From Pseudomonadota bacterium (GTDB lineage: Bacteria > Pseudomonadota > Gammaproteobacteria > Burkholderiales > Eutrophovitaceae): DNA of 13,009 nt. Made by a program: the position numbers and the translations under genes. The notes beneath the pieces were generated by a model. That model was not told the origin of the DNA, made no database searches, and saw only the letters and a list, made by a program, of their open reading frames with translations. Location of the stretch: contig PAHB01000029.1 of NCBI GenBank assembly GCA_002704665.1, forward strand, positions 1 to 13,009. Reading direction: 5' to 3'. Shown in pieces: positions 1-7,809 of the stretch. The first letter of the stretch is position 1, and each line of letters starts with the position of its first letter.

Positions 1-675
1 AGAGGACCAAATTCCGACTTGCCACATGTGCGAACTGAAGTTAACTATTATTTGACTAGAGGCGCATCAGGTATCGATTCTCTGTTTTTGGAAAATAGGA
101 ATAGTTGGTCACCGGAGCTTCATTACAGATTGTATGTAGGTTTGCTTGAAGAGATGTTTTCGGGACTAGGAGGCGAAATACTTTATGAGCCTTATCGGAA
201 ACGATGGGCGATAGGTTTTACCACTAATGTGCTGAAGAAGAGAGATTACGACAAAACGTTTAAACATATGGACTATGAAACCACCACTAGATATCTCTCG
301 TTTTATTATGCAACACCATTTTACAACTTTGATATAGCTCTACATGCCGGAAGATATCTTGCTAAAGATGATGGATATACTTTTGAGGCTCGAAGAACTT
401 TCGATAACGGTTTTTCTATCGGTGCGTTTTTTACCCGGACTAATGTTCCTGCTAAGTTGTTCGGAGAAGGAAGTTTTGACAAGGGGCTATATTTCAAGAT
501 TCCTTTTAATTCGCTTCTTCCTGGTAACTCTAAGGCTTCATATTCAACCATAATGAGGCCGACGGAACGGGATGGGGGCCGGCGACTCGACAATTTTTCC
601 AGTACCTTATGGTTTGAGAGAAGAAATGTCCGTTATGACGGTTTAGCGTCTAATAAACAGTTGATGCACCCTTGA
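1..675 (+). CDS. yjbH: YjbH-family outer-membrane polysaccharide export protein, C-terminal part (5' end cut)
   Basis: The reading frame is open from the first base of the window to a TGA at 673-675, so the gene starts upstream and only about 224 C-terminal residues are present. The protein is rich in alternating aromatic and polar residues and reads like a series of outer-membrane beta-strands. Stretches such as GGEILYEPYRKRWAIG, followed by KKRDYD and YYATPFYNFDIALHAGRYLAKDDG, match what I know of YjbH/GfcD proteins. These are large outer-membrane proteins encoded beside capsule or exopolysaccharide genes and thought to help export. The end of the protein (SSTLWFERRNVRYDGL) also fits the usual YjbH terminus. 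The next gene overlaps its stop, which points to co-translation with a lipoprotein and an SLBB export protein. The family call is from pattern memory, and the missing N-terminus cannot be judged. Confidence 0.82.
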   Translation, partial: RGPNSDLPHVRTEVNYYLTRGASGIDSLFLENRNSWSPELHYRLYVGLLEEMFSGLGGEILYEPYRKRWAIGFTTNVLKKRDYDKTFKHMDYETTTRYLSFYYATPFYNFDIALHAGRYLAKDDGYTFEARRTFDNGFSIGAFFTRTNVPAKLFGEGSFDKGLYFKIPFNSLLPGNSKASYSTIMRPTERDGGRRLDNFSSTLWFERRNVRYDGLASNKQLMHP

Positions 676-1202
676 ATATAAAAACATCAAACATAATCTT
701 GAGCTTTTTGATCTGGGGCCTGTTCTCTGGTTGCACCTTTCGTTCGAACCAATTGAATTTTTTGATGTCTTTAGTTCCGTCTAAGGGCCAGGGGCCAGTG
801 GCTGACTGGTATCTTTCCTCGGAAAATATTTATGAACCAGTTTATCCGATAAATGTTAAAGAAGAGGTATGGTTTGCTAATGAAGAGGGTCTTTTGATTC
901 GTTTCGACGGTTGGAATGTAACTGATGTTGAGAATATTTCTGAGGAAGTGGAGGCTGTAAGGATTACCTCAGTTAAAGGACTAAAGTCCTACTTTTTCAA
1001 AGAAACAGAGTTGGTCGCTAATTGCTCAGATTGGGAGAAATCTGCGGCTTTTCCTGATGAAGGGATTATTTATAGAGAGCTTTGCGTTTTTGCTGAACAA
1101 GAATTTACAAATCGAATCACCGTCAATGCCGAAGGAGCTATTGTTGAGCTAAGATTTATGCTTTACCCCAACAAAGAGTATTTTTTTCTTAGGCCCATGT
1201 AG
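672..1202 (+). CDS. Small outer-membrane lipoprotein, GfcB/YjbF-like
   Basis: This 176-residue protein starts with TTG at 672, which overlaps the TGA of the YjbH-like gene; no clear Shine-Dalgarno sequence is seen, so translational coupling is likely. A short hydrophobic segment (residues 8-18) leads to LFSGC with Cys21, a plausible lipobox, and residue +2 is Thr, which fits outer-membrane sorting. The layout recalls YjbF/GfcB, the lipoprotein of group 4 capsule operons: a central strand pair (EEGLLIRFDGWNV) and a final segment (NAEGAIVELRFMLYPNKEYF) resemble the E. coli YjbF regions 'HGRLVKT' and 'DSEGQIRQSEQYLGADYF'. It is shorter than YjbF (about 212 residues). Its place between yjbH and a Wza-like gene supports an export role. 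The lipoprotein call is fairly safe; the GfcB-like assignment is an inference from weak similarity. Confidence 0.6.
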   Translation: MNIKTSNIILSFLIWGLFSGCTFRSNQLNFLMSLVPSKGQGPVADWYLSSENIYEPVYPINVKEEVWFANEEGLLIRFDGWNVTDVENISEEVEAVRITSVKGLKSYFFKETELVANCSDWEKSAAFPDEGIIYRELCVFAEQEFTNRITVNAEGAIVELRFMLYPNKEYFFLRPM

Positions 1203-1240
1203 CGGTTAAGCAGTCGCAGTTACCGATAAAGCCCTTGTTG

Positions 1241-1268
1241 TTGAGAGATGAACTTTTAATGTTATGCT
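1241..1268 (+). promoter_or_regulatory. Candidate sigma70-type promoter ahead of the SLBB export gene
   Basis: In the gap after the lipoprotein gene, TTGAGA (1241-1246) and TATGCT (1263-1268) are separated by 16 bases, giving 5/6 and 4/6 matches to the -35 and -10 consensus. The -10 overlaps an imperfect palindrome around TGCTAGCA (1265-1272), flanked by ATGTT (1259-1263) and AACAT (1272-1276), which could be an operator. The gap of 156 bases before the preferred start of the export gene is the longest on the + strand of the left half, so a separate promoter is reasonable. Matches of this quality also occur by chance. Confidence 0.35.
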
Positions 1269-1358
1269 AGCAACATCTTAGGATAGTGCCTTTAGTAGCT
1301 GAACCTGGATATTCTTATGAATACAATCTCAGGTTCGTTTTTCTTTTGGAGTTTTTAC

Positions 1359-4127
1359 ATGGTGATTTTTTGGCGCCGCACATTATTCATTGTTTTGATT
1401 TTTCTCGTAGGGCAGAAGGAGCCGCTTGCTCAGCAAAATGTTAGTCAGATGGGCTTAAAGGAGGCGTTGGCGACTATGCCAAAGTCGCAAAGGAACTCGT
1501 TAGCTAGGCAATATGGCATTGATATTTCAGAAATCGAAGCGAATGGCGGTGCAAGTCGAGATGAGGTTTTAGGCAGAGCGGTATTGCCTTTGAAACAGAG
1601 GTCAGGCGATGAAGGAAAGATTCTTTCAGAAGATCAGTCAGGAAATAGATACGCTCAGGAAAAATTGCGTGATGATCTTCCCCGTTTTGGCGCTCATATT
1701 TTTAATGCAACAGATGTTTCCTTTGTTCCTGTTGACGGAATTTCAGTGCCAAGTAACTATGTTTTAGGCGTTGGTGATTCAATAAGACTTTTAATATTAG
1801 GTAGTAATTCCTCGAAAGATGAAATTGAAGTGGGGCGAGATGGTGACATAGATATCCCGGATATCGGTTCCGTTAACGTTCTTGGTCTAACCTTTGATCA
1901 AGCCTCTAAAAGAATTAAAGATCGTGTTAGAGCCTCCCTGATAACAAGTGACGTTAAAGTTTCGATGGGTCGTCTAAAAAGAATGAATATCTTCATTTCA
2001 GGTGAAGTCGATGTGCCGGGAAGTTACGCTGTTTCTTCGTTTACTACGGTTCTACAGGCTTTATATCTATGTGGTGGGATAAGTGAGCTCGGTACATACA
2101 GAAATGTTTCGATTAAACGAGCAGGTAAAACTGTGGGAGTTTTTGACTTATATAGTCTCTTGTTGAAAGGGGATAACAAGGGAGACATAAGGCTACAAAA
2201 CGGGGATGTTGTTTTTGTTCCCTTAAAGTCAGTCGAAGTTGCTGCAGCAAAGGGTTTCAGGCGAAGTGCTCGATTTGAGATTAAGAAAGAAGAAAGCTTA
2301 ACAGACTTTATCGAGATGGCTGGAGGGTTTGAGCCTGGTTCTGATCAGACCTCACTCATATTGAATCGTATTGATTATGAACTCGGATCTAGAAAGGTAA
2401 TTAATCTGAATCTTGATAGCGCTTCGGTTAATCATTACGTTCTTTCCGATGGAGATCGGTTAGAAGTTGGCATACTTAACGAGGACGTACGAAATTCCAT
2501 AGAGTTGATTGGTGACTTCGTAAATGAGGGATACATTGGCTGGGAATCAGAAATGCAATTTTCAACGGTTTTGGGAAATATTAATAGGACATTGAAACCC
2601 ACTGCAGACCTGGATGTTGGGTTGATTCTTAGGCGAGACTCGACCGATAGAATTGAATCTGTTATTCCTGTTGATATCCAAAAAGCTCTTGTTAGCACTC
2701 AAAATGACCTGAACCCTTACCTCAATCCGTCAGATTCGATTATTGTTTTACCTCGTGTTGATGAGACAGTGTTAGAAAGATCTCTTCAATTGGAAGATCA
2801 ATTGAATCTAATTAGGAGAATCCCTGAGCCGGTAAAAGATAAATGGCTTCGTTTGGCTGGAGAGATTTATGAAGAAAACGACTTCGAAGAAACTTCGACC
2901 ACCGGAGAGTCTTTTGAGTCAAGAACTAGTCAACATGCAATTCGAGGTGTGCGGGCAAATGTTAAAAATGAGCGCTACCTAACTGATCGAAATAGTTTCC
3001 GACTATATTTGGAAAATAAAAAGCATGAGATAAATTCGAGAAGAAATATATTGGACGATATTTTGGTTGAGCTTAAAAACCAAAATAGTGATGGGGAGCA
3101 AGCACTTATAGTTGAAGTATATGGTGCTGTCCGAGATCCAGGGCAGTATCCATTGCTAAATTCTACAGATCTTAGTTTATTAGTGCGTTTGGCAGGCGGT
3201 TGGAAGGAAGGGGCTAATATTAGAACTGCTGAAATATCAAAGCTAAAGGTTACTGATAAGGGCAGAATTCAAAACAGCATTGTGAAGTTAAAATTACCTC
3301 AAGAAGAAATCGGTGAGGTGGTTTCGTTGGAGAGGGGAGATATTGTTAGGTTTAGTTATCTATCCAATTGGCAGAAACCAGGAATGGTGGTTATTTCCGG
3401 AGAGGTGAAAGACCCCGGCACTTATAGAATTACGCAAGGAGATACCCTTGCCGATCTGATGGCTAGAGCCGGAGGCGTTAAAAGAAGCGGCTACTTAGAA
3501 GGGCTTATATACTATTCTGAAAAGGCGCGGAAAAATCAAATCCAGGAATTTGAAAGACTTTTGCAGATCTCTAATAAAGGCAAACATACTAAGCCTCAGG
3601 AGGTCGAAAGCGCTTTCTCTCAACGTCCACAAGTAGAGAAGAAAGTAATAGAGTTCGATGAGTCTATTTTGCTGAATATAAAGGGTAGAGTTGCGGTGGA
3701 TCCTTTAAGTGCGGTTAAGGGTGATTTCGGTAAGGATGTTTATTTATCGGATGGTGACAGGATTCATGTTCCCATAATAACAAATAAAATCACTGTGGTT
3801 GGTGAGGTATATCGTTCTGGTGATTTTGTCTTTTCTGAAAACAAAAGCGTAAAAGATTATTTAGGATTAGCCGGTGGTGCTACAGAGATAGCTAACCATA
3901 GAGCAGTTTTTTTTGTGAATCCGAATGGTGAGACTCACAAAGCCAGAAGAAGCTTAAGGGTCAAATATTTAGAATTTGGGGAAAAGGATGACACCCTAAA
4001 ACCTGGAGCTGTCATTGTTGTTCCTCCAAAATTTTATCACGAAGGCAGCTTTGACGATCTAGCTATAATTACTCAAATCGCATATCAAGGAGTTAGTTCA
4101 TTGGCGCTCTTGTTTGCGATTGACTGA
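1359..4127 (+). CDS. Large multi-SLBB polysaccharide export protein (Wza-like family)
   Basis: I prefer the ATG at 1359 (922 residues) because GGAG at 1348-1351 lies 7 bases upstream and the protein then begins MVIFWRRTLFIVLIFLVG, a normal signal peptide with an Arg pair before the hydrophobic core. The ATG at 1317 would add 14 residues. No lipobox Cys follows; cleavage near PLAQQ is likely, unlike the lipoprotein Wza. A Poly_export (Wza N-terminal) domain covers roughly residues 132-210 (YVLGVGDSIRLLILG, then GDIDIPDIGSVNVLGLT). Repeated SLBB-type units follow, recognisable by GEV-x-x-PGSY...LYLCGG (about 215-290), FIEMAGGFEPGS (about 315-330), VYGAVRDPGQY...LAGGW (about 585-615), ISGEVKDPGTY...RAGG (about 680-706) and VVGEVYRSGDF...LAGG (about 813-840). 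Wza is about 380 residues, so this is more than double. The end is hydrophobic (IAYQGVSSLALLFAID). The expected role is the outer-membrane/periplasmic channel or scaffold for polysaccharide export, working with the YjbH and lipoprotein genes just upstream. Confidence 0.9.
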   Translation: MVIFWRRTLFIVLIFLVGQKEPLAQQNVSQMGLKEALATMPKSQRNSLARQYGIDISEIEANGGASRDEVLGRAVLPLKQRSGDEGKILSEDQSGNRYAQEKLRDDLPRFGAHIFNATDVSFVPVDGISVPSNYVLGVGDSIRLLILGSNSSKDEIEVGRDGDIDIPDIGSVNVLGLTFDQASKRIKDRVRASLITSDVKVSMGRLKRMNIFISGEVDVPGSYAVSSFTTVLQALYLCGGISELGTYRNVSIKRAGKTVGVFDLYSLLLKGDNKGDIRLQNGDVVFVPLKSVEVAAAKGFRRSARFEIKKEESLTDFIEMAGGFEPGSDQTSLILNRIDYELGSRKVINLNLDSASVNHYVLSDGDRLEVGILNEDVRNSIELIGDFVNEGYIGWESEMQFSTVLGNINRTLKPTADLDVGLILRRDSTDRIESVIPVDIQKALVSTQNDLNPYLNPSDSIIVLPRVDETVLERSLQLEDQLNLIRRIPEPVKDKWLRLAGEIYEENDFEETSTTGESFESRTSQHAIRGVRANVKNERYLTDRNSFRLYLENKKHEINSRRNILDDILVELKNQNSDGEQALIVEVYGAVRDPGQYPLLNSTDLSLLVRLAGGWKEGANIRTAEISKLKVTDKGRIQNSIVKLKLPQEEIGEVVSLERGDIVRFSYLSNWQKPGMVVISGEVKDPGTYRITQGDTLADLMARAGGVKRSGYLEGLIYYSEKARKNQIQEFERLLQISNKGKHTKPQEVESAFSQRPQVEKKVIEFDESILLNIKGRVAVDPLSAVKGDFGKDVYLSDGDRIHVPIITNKITVVGEVYRSGDFVFSENKSVKDYLGLAGGATEIANHRAVFFVNPNGETHKARRSLRVKYLEFGEKDDTLKPGAVIVVPPKFYHEGSFDDLAIITQIAYQGVSSLALLFAID

Positions 4128-4185
4128 TGTCAAAGCCGATGTCTAAAGAAATTAAGCGTGACAACAACTAAGCAGATTTTTGTCT

Positions 4186-5304
4186 ATGAATGACGTTAAT
4201 CCGCAGAAAGCGCATTCGCGATCTGACCTGCTTGTTATGCTGTTCTTGTTTTTTGCTGTTAGTTTGCTTGGTGGCATGCTAGGGGTTCTAACGTTATGCA
4301 TTTTGATTTGGCTTTCTAGAAAAGAGTTTGGAATTGATCTAAGCGACAAACATGGAATTTCTCATAGAAATTCTTCTAGGTTAGGTGGTTTAGCAGTCTT
4401 TGTTTCTGCCTATCTTTACTATTTGGTGAGCTTAACCATTGAACCCATCGGTGTGCCTCAATACGGGTACCTTCATAGAGCTTTGCTAGGATACGAGTGG
4501 ATAGCGATCCTTATTGGTTGTGTAGGACTATTCGAGGATTTGAATCGGGACATTAGTCCATTAATAAGACTTTTTCTATTATTCTTAGTTGCTACTTTAG
4601 GCTTTGCTCTATTTCCTTTATACCTGCCAAAAGAAATTGATTTTGGCGTTTATTTTCTCGTTATTGAAAATCCCATTCTGATCGGTCTGGGCTCTGTCGT
4701 GCTATTGGTGGGCTTTACAAATGCAGGTAACATAGCAGATGGTGCTAACGGCCTCTTAGCAGTTATTTTGCTTTCAATCTTTGGGGTAGGATTCGCGTTA
4801 ACCAAGAATCTTATCTACTGGACCTTGATTCTTAGCCTTTTGACTTTCTTACTTTTTAACATAATGACGGGTCGGATCTTTCTTGGTGATTTTGGGTCTT
4901 ATTCTTTTTCTTCTCTCGCGGTACTTTGTAGTTTTGACCTTTACAACTCTTATTCGTTATCTATTTGGTTGTTTGCAAGCATATTAAGTTATCCATGTTT
5001 TGAAATTGTCTATTCGGTGCTTTACAGATTGGTGAAGAATGTGGAAGTTTATGTCGCAGACAACAATCATTTACACAATGGTTTAAACAGATATTTTTTA
5101 GAAAAGGGATTTGGTCCGTTGCTATCCAATTCTCTCACCGGTGTTCTGATTGCAGCCTTTTTTTCCGTCGTACCTTTCCTCCTCGCTATTATCTTTCCAA
5201 TGACCATGGATAGTTCTTTGTGGTTTTTTTGTTTCGTTCTGCTTTGTTGTTCGTATATCTTTTTGCGGCTGTTGCTTTGTCGCGATAATTCTACGTTAGC
5301 CTAG
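4186..5304 (+). CDS. WecA/MraY-family undecaprenyl-phosphate sugar-1-phosphate transferase
   Basis: This 372-residue polytopic inner-membrane protein has about ten hydrophobic segments. It should transfer a sugar-1-phosphate (usually an N-acetylhexosamine) from a UDP-sugar to undecaprenyl phosphate, the first step of lipid-linked repeat-unit assembly. Family motifs are visible in order: DKHGISHRNSSRLGG (about 54-68), GLFEDLNRDISP (about 114-125) in place of the usual DDxxxxxSP, NAGNIADGANGL (about 179-190), GRIFLGDFGS (about 229-238), and a HIHH-type cytoplasmic motif written DNNHLHNGL (about 292-300). The first Asp of the DD pair is Glu here, as I recall in some WecA-like enzymes of capsule loci, so activity is still expected. 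A TTG at 4180 would add two residues; the ATG at 4186 is chosen because neither has a good Shine-Dalgarno. The donor sugar cannot be read from the sequence. Confidence 0.9.
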   Translation: MNDVNPQKAHSRSDLLVMLFLFFAVSLLGGMLGVLTLCILIWLSRKEFGIDLSDKHGISHRNSSRLGGLAVFVSAYLYYLVSLTIEPIGVPQYGYLHRALLGYEWIAILIGCVGLFEDLNRDISPLIRLFLLFLVATLGFALFPLYLPKEIDFGVYFLVIENPILIGLGSVVLLVGFTNAGNIADGANGLLAVILLSIFGVGFALTKNLIYWTLILSLLTFLLFNIMTGRIFLGDFGSYSFSSLAVLCSFDLYNSYSLSIWLFASILSYPCFEIVYSVLYRLVKNVEVYVADNNHLHNGLNRYFLEKGFGPLLSNSLTGVLIAAFFSVVPFLLAIIFPMTMDSSLWFFCFVLLCCSYIFLRLLLCRDNSTLA

Positions 5305-5316
5305 GACAATATTGTC
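5305..5316. repeat. Perfect 12-base palindrome directly after the transferase stop
   Basis: GACAATATTGTC is a perfect inverted repeat with no loop and begins on the base after the TAG stop. There is no following T-run, so it does not look like an intrinsic terminator. It lies in the 94-base gap before the tviB-like gene and could be a protein-binding site, but this is unproven. Confidence 0.4.
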
Positions 5317-5398
5317 GGGAATCGAAAAGTGAAAAGGTTTTTAGGATATGCTTTAAAGGGGTGTGCACAGTGCAGATCATTTTGAGCTGAGGTTATAG

Positions 5399-6673
5399 AT
5401 GAATAATCAACGTAAAATAGCAGTAGTAGGTTTGGGTTATGTTGGTCTTCCGCTGGCTGTTGAGTTCGCAAAATACCATAAAGTGACGGGGTATGATGTG
5501 GATGTCGGTCGGGTTGACGGTCTCCGGAATTTTAGTGATAAGACTGGAGAGGTCGAGAATTCGGAGCTTGAGTACGTGTCCAAGAATTTGGAACTCGTTA
5601 GTGAGCTCAATGATATTGCTGATTGTGATTTCTATATTATTACCGTTCCAACTCCTATAGATGATGCAAAAGAACCAGATTTGACTGCGATCTCAGCGGC
5701 TTCCAAGTCGATTGGCGAAATCTTGACAGTTGGAAATATTGTGGTTTATGAATCTACTGTTTATCCAGGGGTAACTGAAGATCATTGTGTTCCCATCCTA
5801 GAAAGTGTGTCTGGTTTAAAATACAACGAGGATTTCTTTTGCGGATATTCTCCGGAGAGGATAAATCCAGGAGATAAAGATCATAGGTTGCCAGATATAG
5901 TAAAAGTGGTTTCGGGTTCTAATGGCCATGTGCTAGATATAATTGAAGAAGTTTATTGCCAAATAATCAAAGCTGGGGTCCATAGAGTTTCTAAAATCAA
6001 GGTCGCGGAGGCTGCAAAGGTTATTGAAAATACACAGCGTGATTTGAACATCGCATTGGTAAACGAACTTTCCAAGATATTTTCTCTGTTAGATATTGAT
6101 ACTGAAGAAACATTGATAGCTGCGGGTACTAAATGGAATTTTATACCTTTTAGGCCTGGATTAGTTGGTGGGCATTGTATTGGCGTTGACCCCTATTATT
6201 TGACACACAGAGCGCAAAAGGCTGGCTATGATCCCCAGGTGATTCTGTCTGGACGAAGGATTAACGATGAAATGGCTCAATTTATCGCTGATAAGATTTC
6301 GCAGTTAGTGGAAAAAAATCGTGGAGAACAAAAGAAACGAAGATTACTTATTTTGGGGGCGACCTTTAAAGAGGATTGTCCTGACATAAGGAACTCTAAG
6401 GTTTTTGATATGTTAGTAGCTCTCGAAAGCAATGGTTTTTTAGTGGATATTCATGATCCCTACGCAAATAGTTCTGAAGTAGAGAAAGAGTTCGGCATTG
6501 ACCTTTTGGATGATCCAGTAAAAAATTTATACGATGTTATAGTTCTAGCAGTCAAGCATAAAGAATATGTTCGGAAGGGGCACGAATGGATACGGGCACT
6601 AGGCAAAAAAGACGTTTTCATTTGCGACCTTAAATACGTGCTTCCTAAGAACCAATCGGATATGCGTCTTTAA
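5399..6673 (+). CDS. tviB: UDP-N-acetylhexosamine 6-dehydrogenase, TviB/VipA/WbpO type
   Basis: This 424-residue enzyme belongs to the UDP-glucose/UDP-mannose dehydrogenase family. It oxidises C6 of a UDP-sugar to a carboxylate with two NAD+. The NAD-binding loop GLGYVGLPLA is at residues 11-20, ESTVYPGVTED at 118-128, the hallmark SPERINPGD at 151-159, a catalytic-lysine segment AAKVIENTQRD at 205-215, and the nucleophile Cys260 in GGHCIGVDPYYL. All three Pfam-type domains (N-terminal, central, and C-terminal LGATFKEDCPDIRNS) are intact at normal family length. The SPERINPGD form and overall layout resemble TviB (VipA) of the Vi capsule and WbpO, which use UDP-GlcNAc or UDP-GalNAc rather than UDP-glucose. 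The next gene is a TviC-like epimerase 5 bases downstream, as in Vi loci, which supports UDP-GlcNAcA/UDP-GalNAcA synthesis in the cytoplasm. The start has a good ribosome site: TGAGG at 5388-5392, 6 bases ahead of the ATG. Confidence 0.92.
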   Translation: MNNQRKIAVVGLGYVGLPLAVEFAKYHKVTGYDVDVGRVDGLRNFSDKTGEVENSELEYVSKNLELVSELNDIADCDFYIITVPTPIDDAKEPDLTAISAASKSIGEILTVGNIVVYESTVYPGVTEDHCVPILESVSGLKYNEDFFCGYSPERINPGDKDHRLPDIVKVVSGSNGHVLDIIEEVYCQIIKAGVHRVSKIKVAEAAKVIENTQRDLNIALVNELSKIFSLLDIDTEETLIAAGTKWNFIPFRPGLVGGHCIGVDPYYLTHRAQKAGYDPQVILSGRRINDEMAQFIADKISQLVEKNRGEQKKRRLLILGATFKEDCPDIRNSKVFDMLVALESNGFLVDIHDPYANSSEVEKEFGIDLLDDPVKNLYDVIVLAVKHKEYVRKGHEWIRALGKKDVFICDLKYVLPKNQSDMRL

Positions 6674-6678
6674 ATTCA

Positions 6679-7761
6679 TTGATTGATAAGAGTATTAAAT
6701 TGATTAAAGAAGTTGAGAATGGGTTGACTGCTTGGTTGATTACGGGCGTTGCGGGATTTATCGGAAGTAACCTTTTAGAGGCTTTGCTTCATCAGGGACA
6801 GTTAGTGGTTGGTATAGATAATTTTTCGACGGGATTTAGGAAAAATATAGACGAGGCTCTTTCGGCAGTACCTACCAAGTATCGCGGAAATTTCAAACTT
6901 ATAACCGGAGACATAAGGAACGTTTCGGACATTGAGCTCTGCTTCTCAAAGGAGACTGCGGTTTGGCTTTCGGAAAACTCCAAAGGGGTTAAAAATGGTT
7001 TGGATATAGTTCTTCATCAGGCGGCACTGGGTTCGGTTCCGCGAAGTATGGAAGATCCTTTAACGACGAATGCTGTAAATATTTCTGGGTTTCTGAATGT
7101 TCTGGACCAATCCAGACAAAATAGTGTTAAGCGAATTGTCTACGCGGCGAGCAGCTCCACGTACGGTGACCATCCCATTATCCCGAAGAAAGAGGAGAAT
7201 ATTGGAAAACCATTGTCGCCATATGCTGTAACGAAACTTTGTAATGAACTATACGCAGACGTGTTTAATCGTTCTTTCGGTACGCAGTGTATTGGCTTGC
7301 GCTATTTCAACGTTTTCGGAAAGCGGCAGGACCCAAATGGAGCATATGCTGCGGTGATTCCTAAATGGATAAAATCGATGTTATTGGCCGATGAGGTTGT
7401 GATAAATGGAGATGGCCAGACCACCAGAGACTTCTGTTATATAGAAAACGTGATCCAGGCAAATATACGCGCCTCACTTATTAGTTGGCCAGATTGTGAT
7501 CAACAAGTTTACAATATCGCGTTCGGTGCTCAGACTTCCCTCAATGAATTGTACAACCATTTGGCCCAGAAAATTTCAGCCATGATAGAGATGGAGATTG
7601 GTTCGCCTAAATACGTTGACTTTAGGCCTGGTGATGTACTGCATTCTTTGGCCGACATTTCGAAGGCTAAGGAATACCTTCATTATGAACCAACGCACGA
7701 TATTGAAAACGGATTGAAAGAGTCGCTGTCTTGGTATCTAAAAGAGTTCGGAAGTAATTGA
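6679..7761 (+). CDS. tviC: UDP-N-acetylglucosaminuronate/UDP-GlcNAc 4-epimerase, TviC/WbpP type
   Basis: This is an extended short-chain dehydrogenase/reductase of 360 residues. The NAD loop GVAGFIG is at residues 23-29, and the catalytic pair is Tyr182 and Lys186 in SPYAVTK, with the upstream SSSTYGD segment. GLRYFNVFGKRQDP is typical of sugar-nucleotide 4-epimerases. The roughly 20-residue N-terminal extension before the Rossmann strand (AWLITGVAGFIGSN) is a feature of TviC/WbpP. Beside the TviB-like dehydrogenase it would most simply convert UDP-GlcNAcA to UDP-GalNAcA, but WbpP-like enzymes act on UDP-GlcNAc, so the exact substrate is inferred. The start is uncertain: no ATG fits. TTG at 6679 is only 5 bases from the previous stop and has no clear ribosome site. 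TTG at 6700 has AAGAG (6688-6692) 7 bases upstream and would give 353 residues. Confidence 0.9.
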   Translation: MIDKSIKLIKEVENGLTAWLITGVAGFIGSNLLEALLHQGQLVVGIDNFSTGFRKNIDEALSAVPTKYRGNFKLITGDIRNVSDIELCFSKETAVWLSENSKGVKNGLDIVLHQAALGSVPRSMEDPLTTNAVNISGFLNVLDQSRQNSVKRIVYAASSSTYGDHPIIPKKEENIGKPLSPYAVTKLCNELYADVFNRSFGTQCIGLRYFNVFGKRQDPNGAYAAVIPKWIKSMLLADEVVINGDGQTTRDFCYIENVIQANIRASLISWPDCDQQVYNIAFGAQTSLNELYNHLAQKISAMIEMEIGSPKYVDFRPGDVLHSLADISKAKEYLHYEPTHDIENGLKESLSWYLKEFGSN

Positions 7762-7773
7762 TCAAATCAATTA
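7755..7773. repeat. AT-rich inverted repeat over the epimerase stop codon
   Basis: TAATTGAT and ATCAATTA form a perfect 8-base stem around the loop CAA and include the TGA stop at 7759-7761. With only one G-C pair per arm the hairpin would be weak, and no clean T-run follows, so it is a poor terminator. It could affect mRNA ends or translation of the wzz-like gene 37 bases further on, or be chance in an AT-rich gap. Confidence 0.3.
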
Positions 7774-7809
7774 GCCAAATAAATTTAATTAAACAATAGG
7801 GGGTTAGAG

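Noticed and set aside
321..593. A 90-codon minus-strand frame
   Set aside because: It is antisense to the YjbH-like gene and has no recognisable motif.
1545..1555. GGCGGTGCAAG as an ops/JUMPstart element for RfaH
   Set aside because: Only the first six bases match the ops core, and it lies inside the export gene rather than in a leader region.
2435..2698. An 87-codon minus-strand frame
   Set aside because: It is antisense to the middle of the SLBB export gene and reads as a low-complexity shadow frame.
4180..4185. TTG at 4180 as the transferase start
   Set aside because: It would add only two residues and has no better ribosome site than the ATG at 4186, so the ATG is preferred.
5305..5340. 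Rho-independent terminator at the palindrome after the transferase gene
   Set aside because: The palindrome has no loop, low GC and no T-run behind it, so it does not form a normal terminator hairpin.
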